From: a bacterium
Lineage (GTDB): Bacteria; Planctomycetota; UBA1135; UBA2386
Direction of reading: 5' to 3'
Assembly (NCBI GenBank): GCA_030432695.1
Contig: JAUILN010000027.1
Span: 1-64,000 of the forward strand
Length of the DNA: 64,000 bases
Shown: positions 27,385 to 36,896 of the stretch, one piece after another
Layout: every line of letters starts with the position of its first letter
Numbering within the stretch: the stretch's first letter is position 1
Notes under the pieces: model-generated
The model's database searches: none
Seen by the model: only the letters and a program-made list of their open reading frames with translations
Told to the model about the DNA's origin: nothing
Made by a program: the position numbers and the translations under genes

Positions 27385-27391
27385 CCGACGG

Positions 27392-28801
27392 TCAGGTCGA
27401 CACCGGTTGCGCCAACGCCGCCTTGTCATCCGCCAGGATGTCCTTGCCCTCCTCCGGCGGCCGCGAGTTGCGCGCCTGTTCCGCGATGGCGTGCTCCTCG
27501 GGCAGCAGGTCCGCCTCGGCTTCGGTCGCCTGCGGAGCGGGCGTCCCGGGTGCGGCTCGCCGCGTCGAAGGCCTCGGCACCTCGCCGTCCACTCCGCTCG
27601 CCTCGCGCACCAGCGGCACGCCGTCGGGGAAGACGATCTCGCGAGCGTCGTCGGGCATGCTGACCCCGGCCTGCTGCAGCGCGTGCAGCACCCGCCGCAT
27701 CACCGCGGAGCGGACCTTCTGCAGGCTGTGTGTGGAGCCGTCGACCCAGAACCAGGTCGTGAGCTGGACCGACGACGAACCCAGGTCGTCGACGAGGACC
27801 TGCGGCTTGGGGTCTGCGAGCACCGCTTCGTGCGCCTGCACCGTGTCGAGCACGATGCGCTGCGTGTCGGCCAGTGCCGCGTCGTAGCCGATCCCCACCG
27901 CGAAGTTCCCGCGCACGTTCGGGTTGGCGGTGAAGTTCTTGATGGTGCTCTTATAGACGTGCGCATTGGCGATCTGGATGTAGTTGCCGTCGAAGTCCAT
28001 CAGGATCGTGCCGCGGGGGGTGACGCGCTGGACCACGCCGAGCTTGTCGTCGACCTGGATCACGTCGCCATAGCGGAAGGGCTTCTGCATGCTGATGAGC
28101 ACGCTGGCGAGGAAGTTCTCGGCGATGTCGCGGAAAGCGAAGCCGAGCACCACGCCGAGCACGCCGGTGCCGCCGACCACCGTCAATGCGATCTGCGTCA
28201 GCCCCGACACGCGCAGGAACACGTAGAAGCCGACCAGCCACATCACCAACAGGACCGACTTGCGCACCACGGAGCGGAGCAGTTCGCTGTCGACGCGGCG
28301 CTCGAACGGCCTGGCGATCCAGCTCGCGAGCCGCCACGCGACCAGCGTGAACAGGGCCAGGAACAGCAGGCCCGCACCGAGCCGCGGTGTCGCGGCGACG
28401 AACTCACGCCACAATTGGCGTAGCTCGTCCCACGCCGGCTGCCAGTTCCAGATCGGTGGCTCGAGGACCTCGATGCGATTCAGCACCGCGGTCGTCCCCT
28501 CGGTCTTGGCCGCGAGCGCGCCGACCCACTCCTTCTGGGTTTCTTTCTCGACCCTGCCGGTGAGCGTCACCACGCCTTCGCGGACTGCGAGCGACACCTG
28601 CCCGAAGACGTCGATCGAATCGAGGATCCGATCGAGCCGCCGCTGGAGTCGGGCGTCGCTGGTCGGCGCCTCGACGGCGACCGGAGACTGGGTGGACTGC
28701 AGGCCCTCGGAATCCGCTTCCGGCGCCTCAGGTTCCTGAGCGGCGAGGGTGAACGAGAGGAGGAGCGGCAGCAGGAGCGCGAACGGTCGGGTGCTCGGCA
28801 T
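27392..28801 (-). CDS. MscS-family mechanosensitive channel with N-terminal BON domain
   Basis: A 469-residue small-conductance mechanosensitive channel. ATG 28801 gives a signal peptide (MPSTRPFALLLPLLLSFTLAAQ). Residues ~45-115 form a BON domain (LDSIDVFGQVSLAVREGVV, then TGRVEKETQKEW), which usually binds membranes or phospholipid. Three helices follow (about 140-260); the third, pore-lining one is Gly/Ala-rich (VVGGTGVLGVVLGFAFRDI) and leads into the MscS beta domain (GDVIQVDDKLGVVQRVTPRGT). The C-terminal ~70 residues are charged and disordered. Expected role: releasing solutes on hypo-osmotic shock. The BON domain would lie in the periplasm. It converges on sigma fusion A. Confidence 0.92.
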   Translation of the reverse strand: MPSTRPFALLLPLLLSFTLAAQEPEAPEADSEGLQSTQSPVAVEAPTSDARLQRRLDRILDSIDVFGQVSLAVREGVVTLTGRVEKETQKEWVGALAAKTEGTTAVLNRIEVLEPPIWNWQPAWDELRQLWREFVAATPRLGAGLLFLALFTLVAWRLASWIARPFERRVDSELLRSVVRKSVLLVMWLVGFYVFLRVSGLTQIALTVVGGTGVLGVVLGFAFRDIAENFLASVLISMQKPFRYGDVIQVDDKLGVVQRVTPRGTILMDFDGNYIQIANAHVYKSTIKNFTANPNVRGNFAVGIGYDAALADTQRIVLDTVQAHEAVLADPKPQVLVDDLGSSSVQLTTWFWVDGSTHSLQKVRSAVMRRVLHALQQAGVSMPDDAREIVFPDGVPLVREASGVDGEVPRPSTRRAAPGTPAPQATEAEADLLPEEHAIAEQARNSRPPEEGKDILADDKAALAQPVST

Positions 28802-28951
28802 GGTCTCGGTAGTCTCGACGGAGCCGCGCGCCGAGAGCAACTCCTGCGCCCCTGGCCAGCGTTCCGGCCCTCGCCGTGCCCGCACCCTTCGGCGAGCGAT
28901 ACACGCCGCACGTCCAGTCCCGAGTGCTCCGGGCAGCGGGCAGTTTGTAGA

Positions 28952-29716
28952 TCAGAGCATCTGCCCGCCCGACGCCTCGATCCGCTGCCCGGTCACCCAA
29001 TGGTTGCCGCCGACCAGCAGACTGGTGATTGCGCCACCGATGTCGTCGGGGAGCCCCACGCGACCGAGCGCGGTGTTGCTGGCGATGAACGCATTGAGCT
29101 GTTCGTCGTCGCGCACCACACCGCCGCCGAAGTCTGTTTCGATCGCGCCCGGCGCCAACGTGTTGACCGAGATGTTGCGCGGCCCGAGTTCCTTGGCGAG
29201 GTAGCGCGTGAGCACCTCCATGCCGCCCTTCATCGTCGCATACGCCGCATAGCCGGGCAGCGTGATGCGGGTCAGGCCGGTCGACACGTTGACGATCCGA
29301 CCGCCGTCCTCGAGCTGCGGCAGCAGGCGCTGGGTCAGGAAGAACACGCCCTTCAGATGGACACCGAGCAGCTTGTCGAAGTCCTCTTCGGTCGTTTCGG
29401 CGAAGGTCTTGTGGATGCCGAAGCCGGCATTGTTCACCAGGAAGTCGAAGGTCGAGCGACCCCAGGTCTGCTCCAGCCGCGCGACGAGCGAATCGGCGAA
29501 CGCCGCGAAGCTCGCGGTCTCGCAGGCGTCGAGCTGCAGCGCGACACCCTTCGCGCCGCGCCCCTCGACCTCGGCGACGACCTTGTCGGCCTCGTCGCGG
29601 TTGCTCAGGTAGGTGAGGACCACTCCGACCCCGGCGTCGGCGAGGTGGAGTGCGGCGGAGCGACCGAGGCCTCGGCTGCCGCCGGTGACCAGGGCGATCT
29701 TGGTGGGTTGGGTCAT
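28952..29716 (-). CDS. short-chain dehydrogenase/reductase (SDR)
   Basis: A 254-residue classical SDR, an NAD(P)-dependent oxidoreductase acting in the cytoplasm. The nucleotide-binding motif TGGSRGLG is at 11-18, NNAG at 95-98, the catalytic Ser at 145 (NVSTG) and Tyr159-x3-Lys163 (YATMK). The ending GGxW(V/I)TGQRIEASGG is typical of the family. All catalytic residues are present. ATG 29716 is selected because the Rossmann fold starts seven residues later; the frame upstream has no family similarity. It is divergent from the sigma-less paralog at 29882 with 165 bp between. Sequence is close to FabG-like and plant-type 3-oxoacyl reductases, but the substrate cannot be assigned. Confidence 0.93.
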   Translation of the reverse strand: MTQPTKIALVTGGSRGLGRSAALHLADAGVGVVLTYLSNRDEADKVVAEVEGRGAKGVALQLDACETASFAAFADSLVARLEQTWGRSTFDFLVNNAGFGIHKTFAETTEEDFDKLLGVHLKGVFFLTQRLLPQLEDGGRIVNVSTGLTRITLPGYAAYATMKGGMEVLTRYLAKELGPRNISVNTLAPGAIETDFGGGVVRDDEQLNAFIASNTALGRVGLPDDIGGAITSLLVGGNHWVTGQRIEASGGQML

Positions 29717-29881
29717 GGGGGCAGGTCGTAAGCCCCGCGTGGGTCGAAGACGAGTGGCGGATCCTGCCGGGAACTTGCCGGATCGTCCGGCCGAGTCGTC
29801 CACTCGCTCGCCCGCGGAACTGTTCCTGATCCGCCAGGCGCAACTGGACCGCGTGCGAAGTCGACTCGACGCTGTCCTCCC

Positions 29882-32602
29882 GTGCCGACCCCGTCTCGCG
29901 TCCTCGCCCTGCTCGTCGCCGTCCTCCTCGCTGCGGCAATGCTCTGGTCGTTGTGGCAGGACGACTCGTCACCGCAGGGCGTGCTGGGCCTGCCTCGCCA
30001 CGAATCCGGAGCGCCCGGCGCAGATCGACGAGCAGCCCACGCGCCGGCGGAAACTCCGTCAAAGAGTGCCATTTCCCCCGCGCGTGCCGAGGTCCCGACC
30101 GACTCGAGCCCCGCCGCGTTCGACCACTCCGCCGTGCTCCGTGGTCGCGCCGTCGATCGGCAGGGCGATCCGCTCGCGGGCGTCGAGGTGAACGTCGTCG
30201 GGAATCGCCCGGCGGATCAGTCGGAGCAGTTCCGGATCGAGCAGGGCCGGAGCGATTGGCAGGCCCCCGAGCCGGTCGTTGCCGGAGACGACGGCCGCTT
30301 CGAGATCCGCTTCGAAGCGGCGGCGCTGATGCAGTTCCACGTGCGGTGCGGGGCGGAGGGTCGCGTCGAGACCCGCCGGTTCGTCGGGGATCTCGAGCCG
30401 GGCGTCGACCGCGACCTGGGCGACCTGGCGGTCGTGTCGGGAGCGGAGGTGTTCGGGATCGTCGTCGACGCATCGGGTCGTCCGGTCGTCGGCCAGTCGG
30501 TGAGGATGAAGCACGTCGGCGACCTGCCCGGTGGAGTGCGTCGCTCGGGTCAGGCGTCGACCGGCCTCGACGGTTCGTTCCGGTGCCGTGAACTCGTCGT
30601 CCTCGGCGTCCATGAGCTCCAGCTCCCGGGGCGTGAAATCATCGAACCGGCCGATCGGGTGCAGATCGAGGAGACGCAGGTCGAACTGCGCATCGTCGTC
30701 GCCGACGCGGCCGAGGATCTGCGCCCGACGATCACTGGGAAGGTGGTCGACGAACTCGGCCGTCCGGTGCGTGGCGCGGAGGTCTTCGCCGTGGACGCCG
30801 AGCCGTTCTTCCTCGGCTTCGGTGGTCGGCCCGTGGATGGCGTCGATGGTCAGGGTCGCTTCGAACTGCGGCGGCCCGACGCGCTCGTGCACGAGTCGGA
30901 GACCGTGCTGTCGGCGTTCAAGGAGGGCTACGCGGTCGCGCGATTGCCCGCCCCGGTCGCCTGGGGCAGCGAAGACGTGACGATCCGCCTCGAGGCCGGG
31001 CCGCCCCTCGAGATCCGCGTGCGCTGGGACGATGGCGGACCGGTCGAGTCGTTTGGGGTCGTGCTCGCACCGGAGCGCGCGCGGAGCATCTCCAGCCGGG
31101 ACTTCGCGGTGCACCACCATGGCGAGCACCCAGGAGGCGTGCTCCGGATCGAGCGCGTGACGCCTTGGACCTACAGCGTGCATGCCGTGGTCGCCGGCGG
31201 ACGAACGAAGTCGGGTGGCACGCCGCTGGTCGTCGTGCCTGGCCGACCTGCGGCGGTCGATCTGGTGGTGCACCGCGTCGGCACGCAGGAGATCGAGGTC
31301 GTCGACGGCGCGGGTGAGCCCATGGCCGACGTGCCGGTGGAGCTGGTCCGGCAGGTTTCGGGTGCAGAGCCCGCCTTACAGATGCGGGTGCTCGACCCGT
31401 CCAACGCCCGGATGGAGCCGACGACCAGCCTGTCGCTCGAACAGGTCTGGCGAACCGATGCCGGCGGCCGTGCGCAGGTCGAGTACGCGCCCATCGACGC
31501 GATCGCGCTCCGGCTGCCCGGGCCGGGGCACGCGCCGATGCTGTTCCAGCCCTTGCCACCACCGAGCGATGTGCCGCTGCGCATCGTGGTGCCCACGGGC
31601 GGGACTTTGAGAGGTCGGATCGAGCCCGCGGCCTTCCGGGCCTGGCTCGACGAGGAAGCGGTCGAGGACGACGACGGCGAGCGCATCGACGTGTCATTAC
31701 TCGGTCTGGACGGCATGGAGGGCCTCCGCTGGCCGGCCGCCCTCGGACCACGCCACGGCTTTCCGGTCGAACCAGACGGTCGCTTCGAGATCGCGGGCAT
31801 ACCCCCGGGGCCATGGCGCGCGCGGTTGACCTGGCGCGTTCCGCGTGCGGAGACCGATGGCCGACGCGCCGGGACCTCCGGGCGCTCGGTCCCGCTGATC
31901 GACCGCGTGACGATCCGCGAGGGCGAGACGCATGAGGCTGCGATCGACCTCTCCGAACTCTTGCCGGCGTCCGTCGGATTCCAGATCACGGTCCAGGGCG
32001 TTGCACGCAGCGTCGAGCTGCGCCTGCACCGCGACTTCGGGTTACTGCCGAATGGAGAGCCCGAGCGGATGTTCCTGCGGGGCCAGACCGATGCCAGCGG
32101 TGCGCTCCAGATGCGGATGCCTGCGGGCGCCTGGATGGTGCGTCCGTCCGTGCCGCTCGAGCGGGTCCAGGCAATGTTGCTCCCACGCCAGGTCGACGTC
32201 GCGCCGGCGCCTGGTGATGTCGCGGGGCCGCAGCACTTCGCGCTCGACTTCGCATTCGGCGAACAGCCGATAAGAGTCCTCGCGCCGGACGGCACGCCCG
32301 TCATCAAGGTGCAGCCCTGGTTCGTGCGCCCAGGCTCCGAGACCGACAACGGTCTCGCCTACGTCCTCGAGACGGATGCCGAGGGCCGCACCCTCGTCGC
32401 AGGATCGCCGGGCCTCGTGAAGATGCGTGTGCCGCGCCGGGCCTTCGGCGATTGGCAGGAGTGGGAGCGTTGGAAGCAGGCGCATCCCGATGCCCGCGAC
32501 GATCAGCGTTGGCTGGAGGCGTGCGAACTCACTCTCGGTGCAGGCAGGGCCGACGAACTGGAGATCCAGTTGCCTGCCGCATGGGCAGAACTGCCCGAGT
32601 GA
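29882..32602 (+). CDS. sigma-less paralog of the fusion family, membrane-anchored repeat protein (E)
   Basis: A 906-residue protein with an N-terminal hydrophobic anchor (VLALLVAVLLAAAMLWSLW, residues 7-25) followed by the same extracytoplasmic region found in the sigma fusions. Family blocks occur in the same order: the EPVVAGDDGRFEIRF strand, GRPVRGAEVFAVDAEPF, SAFKEGYAVARLPAPVAWG, HHHGEHPGGVLRI, EVVDGAGEPMADVPVELVR, ALRLPGPGHAPML, and the terminal LPAAWAELPE. There is no sigma domain. The start is GTG at 29882. The next gene (32664) is its paralog 61 bp downstream, so they are probably co-transcribed. Possible roles: partner or competitor of the sigma fusions in ligand binding, or a product of their regulon. 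Confidence 0.85.
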   Translation: MPTPSRVLALLVAVLLAAAMLWSLWQDDSSPQGVLGLPRHESGAPGADRRAAHAPAETPSKSAISPARAEVPTDSSPAAFDHSAVLRGRAVDRQGDPLAGVEVNVVGNRPADQSEQFRIEQGRSDWQAPEPVVAGDDGRFEIRFEAAALMQFHVRCGAEGRVETRRFVGDLEPGVDRDLGDLAVVSGAEVFGIVVDASGRPVVGQSVRMKHVGDLPGGVRRSGQASTGLDGSFRCRELVVLGVHELQLPGREIIEPADRVQIEETQVELRIVVADAAEDLRPTITGKVVDELGRPVRGAEVFAVDAEPFFLGFGGRPVDGVDGQGRFELRRPDALVHESETVLSAFKEGYAVARLPAPVAWGSEDVTIRLEAGPPLEIRVRWDDGGPVESFGVVLAPERARSISSRDFAVHHHGEHPGGVLRIERVTPWTYSVHAVVAGGRTKSGGTPLVVVPGRPAAVDLVVHRVGTQEIEVVDGAGEPMADVPVELVRQVSGAEPALQMRVLDPSNARMEPTTSLSLEQVWRTDAGGRAQVEYAPIDAIALRLPGPGHAPMLFQPLPPPSDVPLRIVVPTGGTLRGRIEPAAFRAWLDEEAVEDDDGERIDVSLLGLDGMEGLRWPAALGPRHGFPVEPDGRFEIAGIPPGPWRARLTWRVPRAETDGRRAGTSGRSVPLIDRVTIREGETHEAAIDLSELLPASVGFQITVQGVARSVELRLHRDFGLLPNGEPERMFLRGQTDASGALQMRMPAGAWMVRPSVPLERVQAMLLPRQVDVAPAPGDVAGPQHFALDFAFGEQPIRVLAPDGTPVIKVQPWFVRPGSETDNGLAYVLETDAEGRTLVAGSPGLVKMRVPRRAFGDWQEWERWKQAHPDARDDQRWLEACELTLGAGRADELEIQLPAAWAELPE

Positions 32603-32663
32603 GTGACCGGGATCTCGCGTGCGGGGATCGCGCCCCTCCGTTCCGATTGCCAGACTGCGAGCC

Positions 32664-35372
32664 ATGACGCGGGCCTTGTCACTGCTGTTCGTCGCTTGCG
32701 TGGTCGCGGGCCTCGTATGGATGCTCTCGTCCGAGCGAGGGCCTCGGTCGCCGGACACCGTCACCGGTCCGGAAGTCCCCGCGGGGGCCGAAGCGCTTCG
32801 GAACACGGATCCACGGATCGAAGTGGCGGCGGGAGTCACCTCGCGCAAGGAGCTGGCCCTGCCGGACACGGCGCGGATCCACGGTCGCGTCGTCGACGAA
32901 GCCGGTGCGCCCCTGGCGGGAGTGCTGGTCGAGCTGAAGGGGCGTGCTCCGAACGACGAGGCCCGGGTCACCTGGGAGCGCGCGCATGGGCGGATCGCGT
33001 GGCGGGACCCGCGGCCGATCACGACTGCGGCAGACGGCACGTTCGCGTTCCGCATCGAGCCGCCCGAGCCGTTCACGTTCCAGGTCTTCTATTCCGCGGC
33101 CGGTCGGGTCCCGAGCAACTCCTTGCTCGGTCGGCTCGCGGCGGCTGATGAGACGGATCTGGGGGATGTCGTGGTACCCATTGGCGTGCGCTTCTCCGGC
33201 GAGGTGGTGGATACGGCGGGCGAGCCGGTCGCGGGTGCACGACTCTCGTTCCGCCAGCTCGACGAACTCCCGCGCACGCAGCTCCTGCACGCGTCGACGA
33301 TCGTCGGCGACGACGGTTCGTTCACGATGCCCACGGCGGTGATGCCGGGCCGCTTCGAGATCGAGGTCCAGAGCACGGCGGGCGGGGGCCGGTCACCGAT
33401 CCGCGACGTGGTGGAGCCGAGAGGAGCGCTCGAGTTCGCGCCGGGCGAGCACCGCGTCCGCGTCGTCGTCACGGCGGAGGCTCCCGACCTGCGGCCGTGC
33501 ATACGCGGCGTCGTGGTCGACGAAGCGGGCCAACCGGTGGCAGAGGCACTCGTCGGCGCGGGGGAGCTTGGATCGTTCGGACCGCAAGGCGGCAACTATG
33601 CACAGGCGCGGACCGACGCAGCCGGTCGGTTCGAGCTGCGGCACGCGATCACGGAACCGCCTGCAGTGGCTACGCGCGTCCAGGCGCAGTGCCCGGGATT
33701 CCGGACCACGGTGACGGAGGCCCCCGTTGCCTGGGGTACCACCGGTCTCGCATTGCGGCTGGTCTCGGGACCTCCATTGGAGATCCACGTGCGGAGCGTG
33801 CTCGATGGCGCGCCGGTCACCACCTTCGGTGTGGTCCTCGAGCCCGATCTGACGTCTGTCGGGTACTGGTCGAGCGGGGATGCACGGGCTCGTCATCACG
33901 GCGAGCACGAGGGCGGAGTCCTGCGGTTGGAGCGGGTCACGCCGGGGCGCTATCGGATCGACGTCCGGTCTCCGTTCGGGCTCACGGTGTCCGGTGCTCG
34001 TCGGGAGGAGCTCGGGGAGGAAGGGGCGCAGCGTCTCGACTTCGAGATCCAGCCGACGGTCGATCGAGTGGTCGAGGTCGCCTCCGGCGATGGCGATCCG
34101 GTGGTCGGCGTGCCCGTCGAAGTCGTCGAACACTCCGAGCGCGACCAGCTCTCGACGCGGATGGTCGTCGTGACGGACCGTCGACCTGCTCGCGCCGGAA
34201 GGCTCGTTGGCTCCCTCGAAGGTCGTTGGACGACCGACTCCTCCGGCCGAGCAACGATCCGCTACTCACCGGTCGAAGGCGTCGGCCTGCGCCTGCCCGG
34301 ACCCGGCCACGAACCGCGCGTCGTGTACCCGATCCCCTCCGTCGACGGTCAGGTGCTCCGCATCGTCGTCGCGACCGGTGCCATGCTGCGCGGCCGGATC
34401 GGACCTCCGGAGTTCCTCGCTTGGATCCATGGCGCGGACGAACGCGGGGATGGGTCGCGACGAGTTCCTGTCCTCCGACTGGAGCGTCTGGATCGCAACC
34501 GCGAGGTCTTCCCGGTCGATGCCGGAGCCCACGGCGGCCTGGAACTGTCGACCACGGGCGAGTTCTCGTTCGTCGGCGTTCCGCCCGGAGCGTGGCGACT
34601 CGTCTTGAAGTGGTCCGAACGGCAGCCAGATGCGCATGGAAGGCTCACGACCGTGCGGCACCCGTGCATCACACTCGCCGGCCAGCTCGACCTGCGGGAC
34701 GGCGAGGTCCGCGAAGTGGCTCCCGACGTGTCGGATTGGATCCCCGTGGAGGTCGATGTCCGCACCACGCTGAATGGATTGCCGACCGCGCTCGGCGGTC
34801 GGTTGACGCTCGCCGCTTCGCCAGGGACCGATCGCCGTCGGCCAATCGACTCGATGCGGGTCGCGACGCACCCCGCCGGCAATGCCACGCTGTCCCTGCG
34901 ACCTGGACTCTGGACGTTCGAGCCCGAACTCGCATTGGAGGGCCCGTTCTCGCTGCCGCTCGACTCGAAGCAGCTCGCGGTCGGTCGCTCCGGTCCGTGG
35001 AGCTTCGCGTTCGACTTCGAACTCGGCCAGGCCCGCATCCGCCTGCTGACGCCCGACGGTCGGCCGTTGCCAGAGCACATGCCCGTGTGGATGTTCGAGA
35101 TCGGAAGCCCACCACGGCGCGCCAAGGTGCGGTTGACGGACACGGAGGATCCTGCGGTGTCCCTGCTTCAGGGTGCATCCGGGCGTGTGCAGATCCGCGC
35201 GCGCCGCGAGCCGCTGCTGGATCCCGAAGCCCTTCTCGCGTGGCGGAAGTCCGGTTCTCCGGGCGGCGAGCTCGGCGACTCGGTGGTGGTCGGAGAGGTC
35301 GAGCTCACCGCCGTTCCCGGCCCCGTCCTCGACCTCCGACTTCCCGAGGAGTGGACCCGGCTCCCCGACTGA
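32664..35372 (+). CDS. sigma-less paralog of the fusion family, membrane-anchored repeat protein (F)
   Basis: A 902-residue paralog of the gene just upstream. ATG 32664 gives the anchor TRALSLLFVACVVAGLVWML, then linker and repeat domains. The family landmarks are present though more diverged: GRIAWRDPRPITTAADGTF, RARHHGEHEGGVLRLERVTP, VASGDGDPVVGVPVEVVEH, GLRLPGPGHEPRV, and the terminal LPEEWTRLPD. The block corresponding to HPDA near the C terminus is lost. There is no sigma or enzyme domain. It converges on the DUF1501 gene (36 bp between stops), so the E-F pair ends here. Confidence 0.85.
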   Translation: MTRALSLLFVACVVAGLVWMLSSERGPRSPDTVTGPEVPAGAEALRNTDPRIEVAAGVTSRKELALPDTARIHGRVVDEAGAPLAGVLVELKGRAPNDEARVTWERAHGRIAWRDPRPITTAADGTFAFRIEPPEPFTFQVFYSAAGRVPSNSLLGRLAAADETDLGDVVVPIGVRFSGEVVDTAGEPVAGARLSFRQLDELPRTQLLHASTIVGDDGSFTMPTAVMPGRFEIEVQSTAGGGRSPIRDVVEPRGALEFAPGEHRVRVVVTAEAPDLRPCIRGVVVDEAGQPVAEALVGAGELGSFGPQGGNYAQARTDAAGRFELRHAITEPPAVATRVQAQCPGFRTTVTEAPVAWGTTGLALRLVSGPPLEIHVRSVLDGAPVTTFGVVLEPDLTSVGYWSSGDARARHHGEHEGGVLRLERVTPGRYRIDVRSPFGLTVSGARREELGEEGAQRLDFEIQPTVDRVVEVASGDGDPVVGVPVEVVEHSERDQLSTRMVVVTDRRPARAGRLVGSLEGRWTTDSSGRATIRYSPVEGVGLRLPGPGHEPRVVYPIPSVDGQVLRIVVATGAMLRGRIGPPEFLAWIHGADERGDGSRRVPVLRLERLDRNREVFPVDAGAHGGLELSTTGEFSFVGVPPGAWRLVLKWSERQPDAHGRLTTVRHPCITLAGQLDLRDGEVREVAPDVSDWIPVEVDVRTTLNGLPTALGGRLTLAASPGTDRRRPIDSMRVATHPAGNATLSLRPGLWTFEPELALEGPFSLPLDSKQLAVGRSGPWSFAFDFELGQARIRLLTPDGRPLPEHMPVWMFEIGSPPRRAKVRLTDTEDPAVSLLQGASGRVQIRARREPLLDPEALLAWRKSGSPGGELGDSVVVGEVELTAVPGPVLDLRLPEEWTRLPD

Positions 35373-35408
35373 GCGGCGAACCGGGCCTCACAACCCACCG
35401 GCTCAGGC

Positions 35409-36887
35409 TCACACGAACCCGAGCAACTGGTTCCGGACCAAGCCCTGGTTCGCCAGGATCTGGCCCCACTCCGCGCCCACCGAGTCGAAGTTGCCGATCT
35501 CGGTCGCATTGAACCCGAAGAAGTTCAGCGCGATCTCCACGAACGGAACGCGGAAGTCGGTGATCGGCACGAGCGCATTGGCGAACGTGCCGGTGCTCGG
35601 TGTCGTCGCCAGGAAGTCCCAGTCGGCATTGCCGGTGGGGGCGGCTGCGTCCTGCGGCCAGCTGGGGTGGGACATGTTGTAGAGGCCGCCGTTCACCGTG
35701 GAGCCGATCGCGAAGCAGAGACCTCCGACGCCATGGTCGGTGCCGGCATTGGCGGTGAGGACCATCGGGTCGGGATCGCCATTGTCGCGTGCAGTGCGAC
35801 CGAACTCGGTGACCACCAGGATCAGGAACGGATCGCTCCCGGCGCTCAGGTCGTCGTAGGCCGACTTGATCGCCCGGTCGAGGACGGCGAAGAGTTCCGC
35901 CTGCGCGACGAGCTGGCCCTTGTGGGTGTCGAAGCCGCCGAGTTCGAGACCGACGATGTTCGAGTCACCTCGGTTGAGGAACGTGATGGACTCCTCGAGG
36001 CGCAGGAAGAACTGCTTGAACTTCGACAGCAGCCAGGTCGCGTTGCCCTGGTTCAGCGCTGGGTACTTCACGTCGTCGTGGGTGATCGGCGGAGCGTTGC
36101 GCAGGCCGGTGAGGATGTCGACGGAGTCGCGCAGGTTGGAGCGCAGGTACGACCCCGAGCCGACCAGCGGATAGGCCGTCGTGTTGGGATCGCTGACTCC
36201 GCGCGCCGCGCGGGCGACCAGGGCCTCCGGCGTGCCGGGGATCGCGAACGGCACATCGATGTTGCGCACCGGATTGGAGTCGTAGACTCCCTGCAGATGG
36301 ACCGCGGCCTTGTTGGCGGCAGACGACAGATACATCCGCATCAGCCGGTTCGACTCGCTCACCGCCTTCATCGGTGCCGTCGAGCCGAGCGACGGAAGGA
36401 GTTGGGGCACCCAGCCCTCGGCGCTGGCGAGATACTGCTGGAGTCCCGTCTCCACGAGGTGCTGCTCGGTGAAGTGCGAGCGCTCGGCTTCGAAGTTGCC
36501 GATGCGGTGGAGCACCGCGACCGGACCACCGCCGGCCTGGCTCATCAGGCCGTGGAGGAAGTCCAGCTTGTCGTGGATACCGACCGCCGGGTAGCGCGGC
36601 ACGCGCTTGCAGAGGCGGTTCGGGTCACTGGCGCCGAGCGACAGGGAGATGTTGGTCCGGAAGGTCGGGTAGTCCGGGTCCGCGATCGGGGCGATCGTGT
36701 TCATCGAGTCGTTGCCCCCGCGCAGGAAGATCGTCAGCATCCGCGCGAGCGGATTTGCCGGCGCACCGGTCGCGAGAGCGCTCTGCAGCGCGCGGAGCGA
36801 GGCCGCGGATACGGAGCGGGAAGACAAGGCTGCCGCCGGCATCGCGGAGAGGCAGGCCTTCAGCACGTCACGTCGATTGAAGGTCAT
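35409..36887 (-). CDS. DUF1501 family secreted protein
   Basis: A 492-residue DUF1501 protein. The N terminus NRRDVLKACLSAMPAAAL resembles a twin-arginine signal of the type common in this family. The core carries LTIFLRGGNDSMNTIAP, FTEQHLVETGLQQYLA, a GLELGGFDTH segment and the late VVTEFGRTARDNG, a pattern resembling the metal-binding segments of alkaline-phosphatase/sulfatase-like proteins (inference). The product would be exported folded. It starts 9 bp after the DUF1800 stop, and the two families are almost always found together in planctomycetes, so they probably form a functional pair on surface or secreted substrates. Reaction unknown. Confidence 0.9.
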   Translation of the reverse strand: MTFNRRDVLKACLSAMPAAALSSRSVSAASLRALQSALATGAPANPLARMLTIFLRGGNDSMNTIAPIADPDYPTFRTNISLSLGASDPNRLCKRVPRYPAVGIHDKLDFLHGLMSQAGGGPVAVLHRIGNFEAERSHFTEQHLVETGLQQYLASAEGWVPQLLPSLGSTAPMKAVSESNRLMRMYLSSAANKAAVHLQGVYDSNPVRNIDVPFAIPGTPEALVARAARGVSDPNTTAYPLVGSGSYLRSNLRDSVDILTGLRNAPPITHDDVKYPALNQGNATWLLSKFKQFFLRLEESITFLNRGDSNIVGLELGGFDTHKGQLVAQAELFAVLDRAIKSAYDDLSAGSDPFLILVVTEFGRTARDNGDPDPMVLTANAGTDHGVGGLCFAIGSTVNGGLYNMSHPSWPQDAAAPTGNADWDFLATTPSTGTFANALVPITDFRVPFVEIALNFFGFNATEIGNFDSVGAEWGQILANQGLVRNQLLGFV

Positions 36888-36896
36888 GGGGTGTCC

